A stretch of 64,000 nt of DNA, taken from contig CAVPLC010000082.1 in assembly GCA_963705835.1 (NCBI GenBank), positions 42,134-106,133 of the forward strand, given 5' to 3'. How positions within the stretch are numbered: the first letter of the stretch is position 1; each line of letters opens with the position of its first letter. Below, in pieces: positions 1 through 8,477 of this stretch. Under the pieces are notes generated by a model that was not told where the DNA came from, ran no database searches, and was given only the letters and a program-made list of their open reading frames with translations. The translations under genes were made by a program, and so were the position numbers. This DNA comes from Palsa-504 sp963705835 (GTDB lineage: Bacteria; Actinomycetota; Actinomycetes; Streptosporangiales; Streptosporangiaceae).

Positions 1-1146
1 GGCCAGCTGCGCCGCGGCGACCAGCGCGCTGTCCGTGATGGACACGCGGTGGTGCGCCTCGTACCGGTCCCGCAGCCCCTTGAGGATCTCGATGGTGTGC
101 GAGATGGTGGGCTCGGCGACCTGGATGGGCTGGAAGCGGCGCTCGAGCGCGGCGTCCTTCTCCAGGTACTTGCGGTACTCATCCAGCGTGGTGGCGCCGA
201 TGGTCTGCAGCTCGCCGCGGGCCAGCATGGGCTTGAGGATCGACGCGGCGTCGATCGCGCCCTCGGCGGCGCCCGCCCCGACGAGCGTGTGGATCTCGTC
301 GATGAACAGGATGATGTCGCCGCGGGTCTTGATCTCCTTGAGCACCTTCTTGAGCCGCTCTTCGAAGTCGCCGCGGTACCGCGACCCGGCCACCAGGGCG
401 CCCAGGTCGAGCGTGTAGAGCTGCTTGTCCTTGATGGTCTCGGGCACCTCGCCCTTGACGATCTTCTGCGCCAGGCCCTCCACGACCGCGGTCTTGCCCA
501 CGCCGGGCGCGCCCACCAGGACCGGGTTGTTCTTGGTCCGGCGGGACAGCACCTGCATGACCCGCTCGATTTCCTTCTCCCGGCCGATGACCGGGTCGAG
601 CTTGCCCTCGCGCGCGCCCTGGGTCAGGTTCCGGCCGAACTGGTCGAGGACCAGGGAGGTGGACGGCGTGGACTCCGCGGCCGTCCCGGCCGAGGCCGGC
701 TCCTTGCCCTGGTATCCGTGCAGCAGCTGGATCACCTGCTGGCGCACCCGGTTCAGGTCGGCGCCCAGCTTCACCAGCACCTGGGCGGCGACGCCGTCGC
801 CCTCCCTGATCAGGCCGAGCAGGATGTGCTCGGTGCCGATGTAGTTGTGGCCGAGTTGCAGCGCCTCACGCAGCGACAGCTCGAGCACCTTCTTGGCCCG
901 CGGCGTGAACGGGATGTGCCCGGACGGCGCCTGCTGACCCTGGCCGATGATCTCCTCGACCTGCTGCCGGACGGCATCCAGGCTGATCCCCAGCGATTCG
1001 AGCGCCTTGGCCGCGACCCCCTCGCCCTCATGGATGAGGCCGAGCAGGATGTGCTCGGTGCCGATGTAGTTGTGGTTCAGCATCCTGGCTTCTTCTTGCG
1101 CCAGGACGACAACCCGCCGCGCCCGGTCGGTAAACCTCTCGAACAT
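1..1146 (-). CDS. clpC: ATP-dependent Clp protease ATP-binding subunit ClpC (C-terminus off window)
   Basis: Hsp100 AAA+ unfoldase that feeds substrates to the ClpP protease in the cytosol. The gene runs leftwards off the window edge, so only the first ~382 residues are visible. It begins MFERFTDRARRVVVLAQ, the typical start of actinobacterial ClpC. Two Clp-N repeats fill residues ~1-145, and each carries NYIGTEHILLGL. The first AAA module follows, with Walker A GAPGVGKT near residue 215 and Walker B ILFIDEIH near residue 282. The frame is intact. The ATG at 1146 is the only sensible start because the family begins exactly there. Lsr2 lies next upstream on the same strand, a common actinobacterial order. 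Confidence 0.97.
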   Translation of the reverse strand, partial: MFERFTDRARRVVVLAQEEARMLNHNYIGTEHILLGLIHEGEGVAAKALESLGISLDAVRQQVEEIIGQGQQAPSGHIPFTPRAKKVLELSLREALQLGHNYIGTEHILLGLIREGDGVAAQVLVKLGADLNRVRQQVIQLLHGYQGKEPASAGTAAESTPSTSLVLDQFGRNLTQGAREGKLDPVIGREKEIERVMQVLSRRTKNNPVLVGAPGVGKTAVVEGLAQKIVKGEVPETIKDKQLYTLDLGALVAGSRYRGDFEERLKKVLKEIKTRGDIILFIDEIHTLVGAGAAEGAIDAASILKPMLARGELQTIGATTLDEYRKYLEKDAALERRFQPIQVAEPTISHTIEILKGLRDRYEAHHRVSITDSALVAAAQLA

Positions 1147-1398
1147 CTTGTCGCTCTCCTCACAGCACGGGGGTTCAGTACGGGCCGGTAACGCGATCGG
1201 CCCTACCCTGCCTACTTCGCATAGTAGCCGCGTGTCCACGGTTACGGTCTCACTGCGTGCCCTCGGTAGCCGTCTCTTAATGCGAGCATGCGCCTCGCAC
1301 CACAAGACGTTCCCTAGACACAGGCCGTTCACCCGCATCAACTTGGCTTGACAGGCCCGATGTTCCCCGGTACGCCGCAAGCGAACGGCCCCTCCCCG

Positions 1399-1455
1399 GC
1401 GAGCCAAGGGGGCGCCGGCGCCGGACCCCCGCGAGCCAAAGGGGCGCCGGCGCCG
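1399..1455. repeat. Direct repeat pair in the clpC-lsr2 intergenic region
   Basis: A ~25-bp unit (GCGAGCCAAGGGGGCGCCGG and onwards) at about 1399-1424 recurs with one base missing at 1431-1455. The 1147-1839 gap shows no convincing gene: reading frames across it are compositionally biased and lack any recognisable domain. Confidence 0.7.
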
Positions 1456-1500
1456 ACTGGACTCTGCTTTTCCCCCGACCCACCCCAGGCGCGACGAAGG

Positions 1501-1638
1501 AGCGACGAGGGAAGGAGGCGCCTCGAGGGCGCCCGGAGGCGAGCGGGACAAGCAGAGAGCGACGAGGGAAGGAGGCGCAGTGAAGGGGGAATGGGGAGGT
1601 GGGTGGGACCCCGGAGGCGAGCGGGACAAGCAGAGAGC
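1501..1638. repeat. Second direct repeat family in the clpC-lsr2 gap
   Basis: The unit at 1501-1521 (AGCGACGAGGGAAGGAGGCG) recurs at 1559-1579. A 29-bp unit at 1532-1560 (containing GGAGGCGAGCGGGACAAGC) recurs exactly at 1610-1638. This looks like local tandem duplication in non-coding DNA. Confidence 0.75.
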
Positions 1639-1839
1639 GGGCGGGAAAACAGAGCACCGCTGGCCCCCCAGCGGTCATGGCCGCCTTGCCGGGCCAACGG
1701 TGCGATCTGACCGGTCTGGGCCTGCGGGCCCGGAGCGGTGCTATGTAGCGGTGCTAGTAACAGTGCCGAGGAGTCGCTCGCCATGGGGCGAAGAACCCGG
1801 GAGAACGCCAAAGAACTCGCGAACTCCGGTGCGTGCGTA

Positions 1840-2163
1840 CTAGTGCGCGGCCTCGTACTCCGCGACGATGTTCGCCGGAATGCGGCCGCGCTCATTGACC
1901 TTGTATCCGCGCTGCTTGGCCCACGACCTGATTTGGGCACTGCGCTCACGCCCTGGACCAGTGCGCGCCCTACGACGCCGAGCCGGAGCACTTGCTTTGC
2001 GCGCGTGCTCCACATAGTGGGCGAGCTCTTTACGGAGCTTGCCGGCGTTGCCGGTACTCAGATCGATCTCATACGAGGCGCCGTCGAGTCCAAACATCAC
2101 GGTCTCTGTCGCCTCGCTGCCATCGAGATCGTCGACGAGAAGCACCTGCACCTTCTGTGCCAT
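1840..2163 (-). CDS. lsr2: Lsr2 nucleoid-associated xenogeneic silencer
   Basis: H-NS-like DNA-bridging protein of actinobacteria that silences AT-rich, often acquired, DNA. The product is 107 residues, near the family norm of ~110. The N-terminal dimerisation domain begins MAQKVQVLLVDDLDGSEA and contains the expected strand-helix region TVMFGLDGASYEIDL. A basic linker (ARRRRARTG) leads to the C-terminal DNA-binding domain with the RGR minor-groove hook (NERGRIPANIVAEY). The ATG at 2163 was chosen over an upstream in-frame start because homologues begin MAQKV and an AGAAGG ribosome site precedes it. It may act on the AT-rich upstream region of the SARP gene (27615-27660); that is inference. 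Confidence 0.96.
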   Translation of the reverse strand: MAQKVQVLLVDDLDGSEATETVMFGLDGASYEIDLSTGNAGKLRKELAHYVEHARKASAPARRRRARTGPGRERSAQIRSWAKQRGYKVNERGRIPANIVAEYEAAH

Positions 2164-2204
2164 CGATTCAGCCCTTCTGACGGAGCAACGTATTTCGGAT
2201 GCTA

Positions 2205-2233
2205 AAGATATACCCAATCTGTTGGATTGACAA
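2205..2233 (-). promoter_or_regulatory. Candidate lsr2 promoter
   Basis: Read on the minus strand, TTGTCA (2233-2228) and TATCTT (2210-2205) are separated by 17 bp and lie ~40 bp upstream of the lsr2 start, in a locally AT-rich stretch. The spacing matches a housekeeping-sigma promoter. No gene is seen between 2164 and 2448. Confidence 0.5.
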
Positions 2234-2448
2234 TTCGGTAACTAGTAACTCGCGATTTCTTCGGCTGTACGGTGGCCATCGGACAGCCATCCTCGATGAC
2301 GGTAACTCTCCGTAATCGGCTATTAGATGCACCGTTAGCGCCGTGCTGAGAAGTTCATGCACGTGCAGATTAGCGGCTCGCCTGGCTGAGCGGCTCACGC
2401 CGTTCGTCTAGTAGTGCCAGTCGGATAAACCCGTCGTTACCTGAAATG

Positions 2449-2598
2449 TCAAGACCGCTGATCACGCGATCGGCGCTTGGCGTTCCTGGCCTCGCGGCGC
2501 TTCGGGGACATCTCCCTGCGCAGCAACATCGCCAGGCCGATGATGAACGCCACGCAAACTACCAGCGGCGGAGTCAGCGCGGCGAGGTCCTGCCACAT
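2449..2598 (-). CDS. Small single-pass membrane protein (49 aa)
   Basis: Short open frame beginning MWQDLAALTPPLVVCVAF. Residues ~10-26 form one hydrophobic helix (PPLVVCVAFIIGLAMLL). A strongly basic tail follows (RREMSPKRREARNAKRRSR), so the positive-inside rule puts the C-terminus in the cytosol. A good ribosome site (GGGAGGG) lies 8-9 bases before the ATG, which supports translation. It sits between the argA-like gene and lsr2 on the same strand. I do not recognise the family and propose no function beyond a membrane-anchored micro-protein. Confidence 0.7.
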   Translation of the reverse strand: MWQDLAALTPPLVVCVAFIIGLAMLLRREMSPKRREARNAKRRSRDQRS

Positions 2599-2674
2599 AG
2601 CGGCACCCTCCCTACCGTCCGCCGCGGGCGATGCTCCCGCTGGGCTTGTATCGTCTCGTACGCAACGCCGATGC

Positions 2675-3196
2675 TCATTTTTCCCGATCCGGTAAGAGGC
2701 GCAACAGCATGCGGGTGTTGCCCAGAGTGTTGGGCTTTACGCGCTCCAGGTCGAGAAACTCCGCCACGCCCTCGTCATAGGAACGCAATAGCTCCGAGTA
2801 CACCTCTGCGGCCACGGGAGTACCGCTGATCGGCCGGAATCCGTGCCGGGCGAAGAAGTCGACCGCGAAAGTCAAGACGAACACCCGGTCCACTCCGAGC
2901 ACGCGGGCCCGGTCAAGCAACGCATCGACGATCACGTGGCCGATCCCGAGCCCTTGGCAGGCCGGCAGAACCGCAACCGTCCTGATCTCCGCGAGATCCT
3001 CCCACATCACATGCAATGCGCCGCAACCCGCCAGCACTGCGTCATCAACCAGTTCTGCTACGCAGAACTCTTGGATGTCCTCATAGAGCGTGACAGTTGC
3101 CTTACTCAGCAAACGTCCAGACTCCACATTGGAGTCGACCAACTTACGGATCGTGGGCACGTCCCGGGTGCGCGCGGGCCTGATCGTGTACGGCAT
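2675..3196 (-). CDS. argA: Amino-acid N-acetyltransferase, short ArgA type (GNAT)
   Basis: Likely N-acetylglutamate synthase for the first step of arginine synthesis, cytosolic. The 173-residue single GNAT domain starts MPYTIRPARTRDV. The acetyl-CoA-binding motif is LPACQGLGIGHVIVDALL, followed by the family's VFVLTFAVDFFARHGF segment. The length matches the short actinobacterial enzymes (Rv2747 type), not the two-domain enterobacterial ArgA. The frame continues upstream without a stop, but that part is antisense to the NlpC/P60 gene; the ATG at 3196 is where homology starts. Other GNAT substrates cannot be excluded from sequence alone. Confidence 0.85.
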   Translation of the reverse strand: MPYTIRPARTRDVPTIRKLVDSNVESGRLLSKATVTLYEDIQEFCVAELVDDAVLAGCGALHVMWEDLAEIRTVAVLPACQGLGIGHVIVDALLDRARVLGVDRVFVLTFAVDFFARHGFRPISGTPVAAEVYSELLRSYDEGVAEFLDLERVKPNTLGNTRMLLRLLPDREK

Positions 3197-3319
3197 AGCG
3201 CCGTCCACGATAGCCGCTGCGGGCCGGGCCGGGCACCGGCCGGGCAAGCTCTTACGTGGAGGTAAAACTTCCTCCGAGTCGGTTGGCAACCGACCTTGAT
3301 TCCAATATCGTGCATCGCT

Positions 3320-4300
3320 GTGCGCAAACTGAGCAGAACCGCAGGCCTCGCCGCCGCGACGGCCGCGGCTGCTCTGCTGGTCCCGGCGGTCGCCAGCGTG
3401 GCGCAGACCAGCGCCCCCCAGCCCGGCCTGTCCACCTTGGTAGCCGAGGCCAAACAGCTGGAATTCCAGATCAACGCCCTGAGCGAGCAGTACGACGGGC
3501 TGCGCATCCAGCTCAGCCGGGCGCAAGCCGACGTGCGGATCGCGGACAAGGCCATCGCCAGGGACTCGGCGGCGCTGAGCCTCGGCCAGCAGGCCGTGGC
3601 CCAACTCGCCGCGGAGAACTACATGAGCGCCGGGCTGGACCCGACGCTGCAGGCGCTCACCGCCGGGAACCCGGAGCAGTTCCTCAGCCAGGCGTCCACC
3701 ATGACCGAGCTCGATCAGTCCAGTGGCGATGAGGTCAGCACGCTCAGCGGCGAGGAGAACCAGGCGCTGCGGGACCGGCAGACGGCCGCCCAGCAGGTCG
3801 CCGCCGTCCAGGCGGTGCAATCCCAGATGAACGCCAAGAAGCAAGCCATCGACACCAAGATCGATCAGGTCAACAGCGCCGCGATGAAGCAGGCGATGGC
3901 GATCTTCGATCAGACCGGGCAATATCCGGATATTCCCATTCCGACCGCGAACACCGTCGGCGGCCAGGCCTTGCAGGCCGCGCTCAGCAAGCGCGGCGAT
4001 CCTTACGTGTGGGGAGCGGCGGGGCCCGGCGCATTCGACTGCTCCGGGCTGGTCGTCTGGGCGTACGCGCAGGAGGGCATCGCGCTTCCGCATTACACCG
4101 GGGACCTGTGGAACTCCGGCGTGCACATTCCGCGCAACGACCTGGAGCCCGGCGATCTGGTCTTCTTCTTCCCCGACATCAGTCACGTGGGGATTTACAT
4201 CGGCAACGGGCTGATGGTCGACGCGCCGGACTTCGGCTTGACGGTGCGGGTCGACCCGGTTTACTGGAACGCCTACGACGGCGCGGTCCGGATCGGCTGA
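3320..4300 (+). CDS. Secreted NlpC/P60 peptidoglycan endopeptidase with N-terminal coiled coil
   Basis: C40-family cysteine peptidase that cuts peptide stems of peptidoglycan, exported to the wall. From GTG 3320 the product is 326 residues. Residues 1-29 form a signal peptide (MRKLSRTAGLAAATAAAALL, then VPAVASVAQ). A long alpha-helical coiled coil (~35-200) resembles RipA-type hydrolases. The C-terminal NlpC/P60 domain has the catalytic Cys in FDCSGLVVWAY and the His in SHVGIYIGNG. A TTG at 3296 is an alternative start, but it would put extra residues before the basic signal n-region. It is divergent from the argA-like gene. Confidence 0.9.
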   Translation: MRKLSRTAGLAAATAAAALLVPAVASVAQTSAPQPGLSTLVAEAKQLEFQINALSEQYDGLRIQLSRAQADVRIADKAIARDSAALSLGQQAVAQLAAENYMSAGLDPTLQALTAGNPEQFLSQASTMTELDQSSGDEVSTLSGEENQALRDRQTAAQQVAAVQAVQSQMNAKKQAIDTKIDQVNSAAMKQAMAIFDQTGQYPDIPIPTANTVGGQALQAALSKRGDPYVWGAAGPGAFDCSGLVVWAYAQEGIALPHYTGDLWNSGVHIPRNDLEPGDLVFFFPDISHVGIYIGNGLMVDAPDFGLTVRVDPVYWNAYDGAVRIG

Positions 4301-4323
4301 GCCCAGGTCCTAGCCAGCCGGGC

Positions 4324-5130
4324 TCAGCCGCCGAGAGATTCCGCGGAGCCGACGTTCTTTTCGTAAACCAGGCGCAGGCCGATCAGGGTGAGCCACGGTT
4401 CGTAGGCGTCAATGACGCTGACCTCATCGAGAACCAGTGGCGCCAGGCCACCGGTGGCGATGACCGTCACGGCGTCCGGGTCATCGGGCGAAAGCTCACG
4501 CACCATCCGGGTCGCAATTCCCTCCACCTGAGCGGCGAACCCGTAGATGATGCCCGATTGCAGCGCCTCGACGGTGTTCTTGCCGATGACGCGGGGCGGC
4601 CTGGTCAGTTCCACCTTGAGCAGCTGCGCGGCGCGCCGCGACAAGGCGTCCACGGAAATCTCGATTCCGGGGGCGAGCGCGCCGCCGACGAACTCGCCGC
4701 GCGCGCTCACCGCGTCGAAGTTCGTCGAAGTGCCGAAGTCCACGACAATCGCCGGGCCGCCGTAAAGGTGCACCGCGGCGAGTGAGTTCATGATCCGGTC
4801 GCTGCCCACTTCCTTCGGGTTGTCCGTCCGGACCGGCACGCCCGTCTTTACCCCGGGCTCCACGATCACGGTGGTCAGGTCGCCGTAATAGCGCTCGCAC
4901 ATCTCTCTCATCTCGTGCAGAACCGACGGGACCGTGGAGCACAGCGATATTCCGTGGATTTCCCTTTCGGCAAAGGCGCTGCTGCGGGCGAGCAGGCCGT
5001 GCAGCACCACGGCGAGTTCATCGGCGGTCCGGTCGGGCACGGTGCCGATCCGCCAGTGGTCCACGACCCGGTCCTGCTCGAACACGCCGAGCACCGTATT
5101 GGTGTTGCCGATGTCAACGGTCAGCAGCAT
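4324..5130 (-). CDS. coaX: Type III pantothenate kinase
   Basis: Phosphorylates pantothenate in the first step of coenzyme A synthesis. At 268 residues it has normal family length. It begins MLLTVDIGNTNTVLGVF, the ASKHA-fold phosphate-binding loop. IVVDFGTSTNFDAVSARGEF and the Gly-rich FVGGALAPGIEIS loop are also diagnostic, as is the late VTVIATGGLAPLV. It overlaps the end of panC by 17 bases, so the two are probably translated together. The usual actinobacterial neighbour panD is not between them. Confidence 0.95.
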   Translation of the reverse strand: MLLTVDIGNTNTVLGVFEQDRVVDHWRIGTVPDRTADELAVVLHGLLARSSAFAEREIHGISLCSTVPSVLHEMREMCERYYGDLTTVIVEPGVKTGVPVRTDNPKEVGSDRIMNSLAAVHLYGGPAIVVDFGTSTNFDAVSARGEFVGGALAPGIEISVDALSRRAAQLLKVELTRPPRVIGKNTVEALQSGIIYGFAAQVEGIATRMVRELSPDDPDAVTVIATGGLAPLVLDEVSVIDAYEPWLTLIGLRLVYEKNVGSAESLGG

Positions 5131-6016
5131 CGCCCGAAGGTCCTTCCGTGTTCCGGCTCTCGGGGGCGAGCACGACCGGCACGTTGTCGATCAGCCGGGT
5201 GCCGCCCGCGGTGGCCGCCGCCACGATCAGCGCCGGCCCGGCGTGGCCGGGCCGGACCACGGCGAACGTGCGCGGGTCGACCACCGCCACGTAGTCGACC
5301 GCCAGCGCGGGTTCGCCGCGGAGCATCTCCTGCGCGGCCGTGAGCGCCGCGGCGGCGCCCTCGGCGGCCCGGACCCGGCCCGCGGCCAGCGCGCGCGGCA
5401 GGGTGAGCGCGAGCGCCCGGTCCGCCGGGGACAGGTACCGGTTCCTGCTCGAGGTGGCCAGCCCGTCGGCGTCGCGGACGGTGGGCACCGACTCGACGGC
5501 GATGTCCAGGTCGACGTCGGCCACCATGCGGCGGACGAGCGCGAGTTGCTGCGCGTCCTTGCCGCCGAACACGGCGATGTCCGGGCGGATCAGGTTGAAC
5601 AGCTTGAGCACCACGGTCAGCACGCCGCCGAAGAAGCCGGGGCGGAACTCGCCCTCGAACACCCGCCCCATCGGGCCGGGCTCCACGGTCACCTCGGGCT
5701 TGCCGCCGGGGTACATCTCGGCGGCGGACGGGGCGAAGACCGCGCAGACGCCCTCGGCCGCGCACATGGCCAGGTCCTCGTCCAGGGTCCGCGGGTAGCG
5801 ATCGAGATCTTCACCCGGCCGGAACTGGAGCGGGTTGACGAAGATCGACACGACCACGCCGCCCGCCGGCCCGGCCAGTGTGCGCGCCGCCCGCAGCAGG
5901 GCGCGGTGCCCGGCGTGCAGCGCGCCCATGGTCGGCACCAGGACCACGGGGGCGGGCAGGCCGCCTCGCGCGACGGCGAGGTCGGCCTTGGTCCGCAGCA
6001 GCACCGGCTGGGTCAT
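5114..6016 (-). CDS. panC: Pantothenate synthetase
   Basis: ATP-dependent condensation of pantoate with beta-alanine. The product is 300 residues. The first HIGH-like motif region reads LVPTMGALHAGHRALLRAA. FVNPLQFRPGEDLDRYPR, the substrate region VFEGEFRPGFFGGVLTVV and SSRNRYLSP (KMSKS-like) follow in the expected order. Its ATG overlaps the stop of the DUF2520 gene by four bases (6013-6016), and its own end overlaps coaX, giving one transcription unit. Confidence 0.96.
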   Translation of the reverse strand: MTQPVLLRTKADLAVARGGLPAPVVLVPTMGALHAGHRALLRAARTLAGPAGGVVVSIFVNPLQFRPGEDLDRYPRTLDEDLAMCAAEGVCAVFAPSAAEMYPGGKPEVTVEPGPMGRVFEGEFRPGFFGGVLTVVLKLFNLIRPDIAVFGGKDAQQLALVRRMVADVDLDIAVESVPTVRDADGLATSSRNRYLSPADRALALTLPRALAAGRVRAAEGAAAALTAAQEMLRGEPALAVDYVAVVDPRTFAVVRPGHAGPALIVAAATAGGTRLIDNVPVVLAPESRNTEGPSGDAADR

Positions 6017-6942
6017 GGGCGGCCGCCCAGGACGTCGAGGAGGCGTTCGGCGTCGGCCGGCTTGAGCATCCCGGCGGCAAGCGCGCGGTCCGCCGTCAGC
6101 CTGGCCATGGCGATATAGGCGGCGACCGCGGCCGGCGAGGCCGACGGCGCGGCGTCCAGCGCGGCCACGTGCGCGGCCACGGTCTGCGCGTCACCGCGGG
6201 CGACCGGGCCGGTCAGGCCGGCGTCCCCGAGCCGCAGCGCGTTGTCCAGCGAGGCCGACAGCAGCGGCCCGAGCAGCCGCGCCGGGTCCGGCACCCCCGC
6301 GGCCCGCAGCGTGTCCTCGGCCTGGGTGACCAGCGTGATCAGGTGGTTGGCCGCGCCCGCGAGCGCCGCGTGGTACAGGTCCCTGTGCTCCTCGGCGATG
6401 AACACGGGCTCGCCGCCCATCTCGATCACCAGGGCCTCGGCGGCCGTCCTGAGCACGTCCGGCGCGGTCACCCCGAAGCACGTCCCGCGCAGCCGGTCCA
6501 GGTCGTCGCTGCGCCCGGTGAACGTCATCACCGGGTGCAGGGCCAGCGGCAGGCCGCCCAGCCGGACCGCGGGCTCGAGCACGGCCAGGCCGTGGCGGCC
6601 GCTCGCGTGCGCGAGCATCCGCCCCTCCAGCGGCGCCCCGGTCGCCGCGAGGCCGGCCACCAGGCCGGGCAGCGCGTCATCGGGCACGGTGAGCAGGACC
6701 AGGTCGGCCAGGGCGATGACCTGGCCGGGCTCGGCGATGACCGCGCCGGGGAAGGTGGCGCGCGCGCGGCGGACCGACGCGTCGGACACGGCGGCCACGG
6801 CGACCACGCTGTGGCCGGCGCGGGCGAGCGCCGCGCCGAGCGCGGTGCCCGCCCGACCGGGGCCGATGACGCCGACGGCCAGCCGGGCCGGATGCGGCGC
6901 GGCCGGGCCCGGCTCGGGTTGGGTATCGAAATCAGGCTTCAT
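6013..6942 (-). CDS. Rossmann-like and DUF2520 domain protein
   Basis: Probable NAD(P)-dependent oxidoreductase of the Rossmann/DUF2520 family, commonly found just upstream of panC in actinobacteria. The product is 309 residues from ATG 6942. The nucleotide loop GVIGPGRAGTALGAALARAG lies near residue 26. The C-terminal half is the all-helical DUF2520 domain (AEEHRDLYHAALAGAANHL). Its place in the cluster suggests a link to pantoate supply, but the reaction is not established. A GAGGA site precedes ATG 6942; an ATG at 6993 would add 17 unlikely residues. Confidence 0.88.
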   Translation of the reverse strand: MKPDFDTQPEPGPAAPHPARLAVGVIGPGRAGTALGAALARAGHSVVAVAAVSDASVRRARATFPGAVIAEPGQVIALADLVLLTVPDDALPGLVAGLAATGAPLEGRMLAHASGRHGLAVLEPAVRLGGLPLALHPVMTFTGRSDDLDRLRGTCFGVTAPDVLRTAAEALVIEMGGEPVFIAEEHRDLYHAALAGAANHLITLVTQAEDTLRAAGVPDPARLLGPLLSASLDNALRLGDAGLTGPVARGDAQTVAAHVAALDAAPSASPAAVAAYIAMARLTADRALAAGMLKPADAERLLDVLGGRP

Positions 6943-7041
6943 CTCGTTCCAGTCCTCGCGGGTACCGGACGGTGCGCTGACCAGGATAGCCATGCGAAGG
7001 GGCGCCGGATACCACGCGGGTGCCCGGCGCCCCCTCAGCCG

Positions 7042-7296
7042 TCAGCCGTTGAAGCTGTCCAGGAGCAGTGCTCCGGCACCGCCCTGGCAGCCCGCGTCGG
7101 CGAAACCGAGGATCGCGACCGCGTTGCCGCAGACGTCCACCGGGACGGTCACCGGGGCGTTCACGTTGTTTCCCGACAGGATCGACAGCACGCCGCTGTC
7201 GCCGTTTCCGCTCTGCGCGAAGGCCGGTGCGCCCATCATCGCGACCGCCGCCGCCGTCGCCGTCAGAACGCCTGCCACGCGGGTCTTCATCTGCAC
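7042..7296 (-). CDS. Chaplin-like secreted protein
   Basis: Short exported protein of 84 residues. Residues 1-27 form a signal peptide (MKTRVAGVLTATAAAVAMM then APAFA). The mature part matches the chaplin (DUF320) pattern: GNNVNAPVTVPVDVCGNAVA followed by ILGFADAGC, with two Cys about 20 residues apart. Chaplins are amyloid-forming surface proteins that coat aerial hyphae and spores in filamentous actinomycetes. It has one chaplin domain and no sortase signal, so it is of the short type. GTG 7296 is preferred because AGAGGAG lies 6 bases upstream; ATG 7290 is in frame. Confidence 0.85.
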   Translation of the reverse strand: MQMKTRVAGVLTATAAAVAMMGAPAFAQSGNGDSGVLSILSGNNVNAPVTVPVDVCGNAVAILGFADAGCQGGAGALLLDSFNG

Positions 7297-7470
7297 GTTG
7301 TGCTCCTCTCATATGACTTTGGGTAGTCAAGATACTACACAGAGTTATTTCGCGAGGCGTGCAGGCACGCGGCACGGATCGAGAACCAGGGACCGTTCGG
7401 AATAATGATTTTGAATTTGGTGGTGCCGGCGGGTGCTCGCGACCGTCAGGACGGCTGTCTTGCGGCGGCG

Positions 7471-7944
7471 TTACGGCAGCGGGGCGCGCTGGTCGGTCTG
7501 GTCGCGGTCGGGGGCGTTCGGCACCCGGCAGCAGTATTCGAGGTACAGCGCGGCGCAGGCGAGCAAGACCGCGCAAGCGAGGGTCACGGCGGCGGTCAGT
7601 GCATCCTGGCGCGGCACCGCGGCGTTCAGCGAGCCGCTCAGGTAGATGACGAACCCCGCCGCCAGGCCCGTGATCGCCGACGCGACCAGCGAGGTGGCCT
7701 TGGCCAGCGCGACCATCCGGGACACGAACAGCGGCGCGGCCGGCTTCAGGCCGCGCTTCCCGGCGATCCGGGCCCGCAGGTCGCGGCCGGTCCAGGCCTC
7801 CGCGACCGCCGCCACCAGCAGCGCGGGAACTCCCGTCCAGGGCAGCGGCGGGAGGTGCTCGTAGACCGACCGCAGCGCCAGCCAGGTGGCCAGCGCGCAG
7901 ACCACGGCGACGATGGCCAGCGTGGAGGTGCGCGTCGGTTTCAT
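7471..7944 (-). CDS. DUF3180 membrane protein
   Basis: Integral membrane protein of 157 residues with four predicted helices: around 8-24, 38-52, 82-104 and 114-137. The pattern matches DUF3180, which is regularly found directly after folK in actinobacteria. Its ATG overlaps the folK stop (ATGA at 7941-7944), so it is the last gene of the folP-folK unit. Its function is unknown. The span 7297-7470 shows no gene. Confidence 0.85.
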   Translation of the reverse strand: MKPTRTSTLAIVAVVCALATWLALRSVYEHLPPLPWTGVPALLVAAVAEAWTGRDLRARIAGKRGLKPAAPLFVSRMVALAKATSLVASAITGLAAGFVIYLSGSLNAAVPRQDALTAAVTLACAVLLACAALYLEYCCRVPNAPDRDQTDQRAPLP

Positions 7945-8477
7945 GGCCGCTCAGCCCGGGATCCGGACCGGGGCAGCCGCAGCACCGCGCCGGGCACCAG
8001 CCGGACGCCGTCGCGGGCCAGGCCGGCCAGCAGGTCGCTGACTGCTCCGCGGCCGGGCAGTTCGGCCTCGGGGTCGACGTCGTGCCACGGCGCCAGCACG
8101 AAGGCGCGCTCGTGGGCGCGGGGGTGCGGCAGGGTGAGCACCGGATCGCCGCTGACCTCGCCGGCGTAGCTGATGATGTCGATGTCCAGGGTGCGCGGGC
8201 CGAAGCGTTCGGCCCTGGCCCGACCGAAGTCCGCCTCGATGCGGTGGGCCGCCTCGAGCAGTTCGCCGGGCCGCAGGCCGGTCGACGCGATGAGCACCGC
8301 GTTCAGGTAGTCCGGCTGAGCGGGGCCGCCGACGGGGACGGTTTCGTAGACGGGTGAGACGGCCAGCACGTCAGTGTCCGGGAGCCCGCCGATGGCTTGC
8401 ACGCATCCCTGAAGGGTACCCAGCCTGTCGCCCAGGTTGGTGCCGAGGGCGAGCACCACGCGCCAGCGGCCGGTCAC
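7941..8477 (-). CDS. folK: HPPK: 2-amino-4-hydroxy-6-hydroxymethyldihydropteridine diphosphokinase
   Basis: Transfers pyrophosphate to the pterin in folate synthesis. The product is 178 residues. Diagnostic motifs are VLALGTNLGDRLGTLQ at the start, SPVYETVPVGGPAQPDYLNA, the Mg-binding RFGPRTLDIDI and LPHPRAHERAFVLAPW. GTG 8477 overlaps the folP stop as GTGA, the same coupling seen at the other joins in this operon. A longer upstream frame lies inside folP and is not needed. Confidence 0.96.
   Translation of the reverse strand: MTGRWRVVLALGTNLGDRLGTLQGCVQAIGGLPDTDVLAVSPVYETVPVGGPAQPDYLNAVLIASTGLRPGELLEAAHRIEADFGRARAERFGPRTLDIDIISYAGEVSGDPVLTLPHPRAHERAFVLAPWHDVDPEAELPGRGAVSDLLAGLARDGVRLVPGAVLRLPRSGSRAERP

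Noticed and set aside
1399..1638. Possible CRISPR array in the clpC-lsr2 gap
   Set aside because: The repeats occur twice each, with unequal spacing and no regular spacers, and no cas genes are present.
2675..4186. A 503-codon minus-strand version of the acetyltransferase
   Set aside because: The first 330 codons are antisense to the NlpC/P60 gene. GNAT homology begins at ATG 3196.
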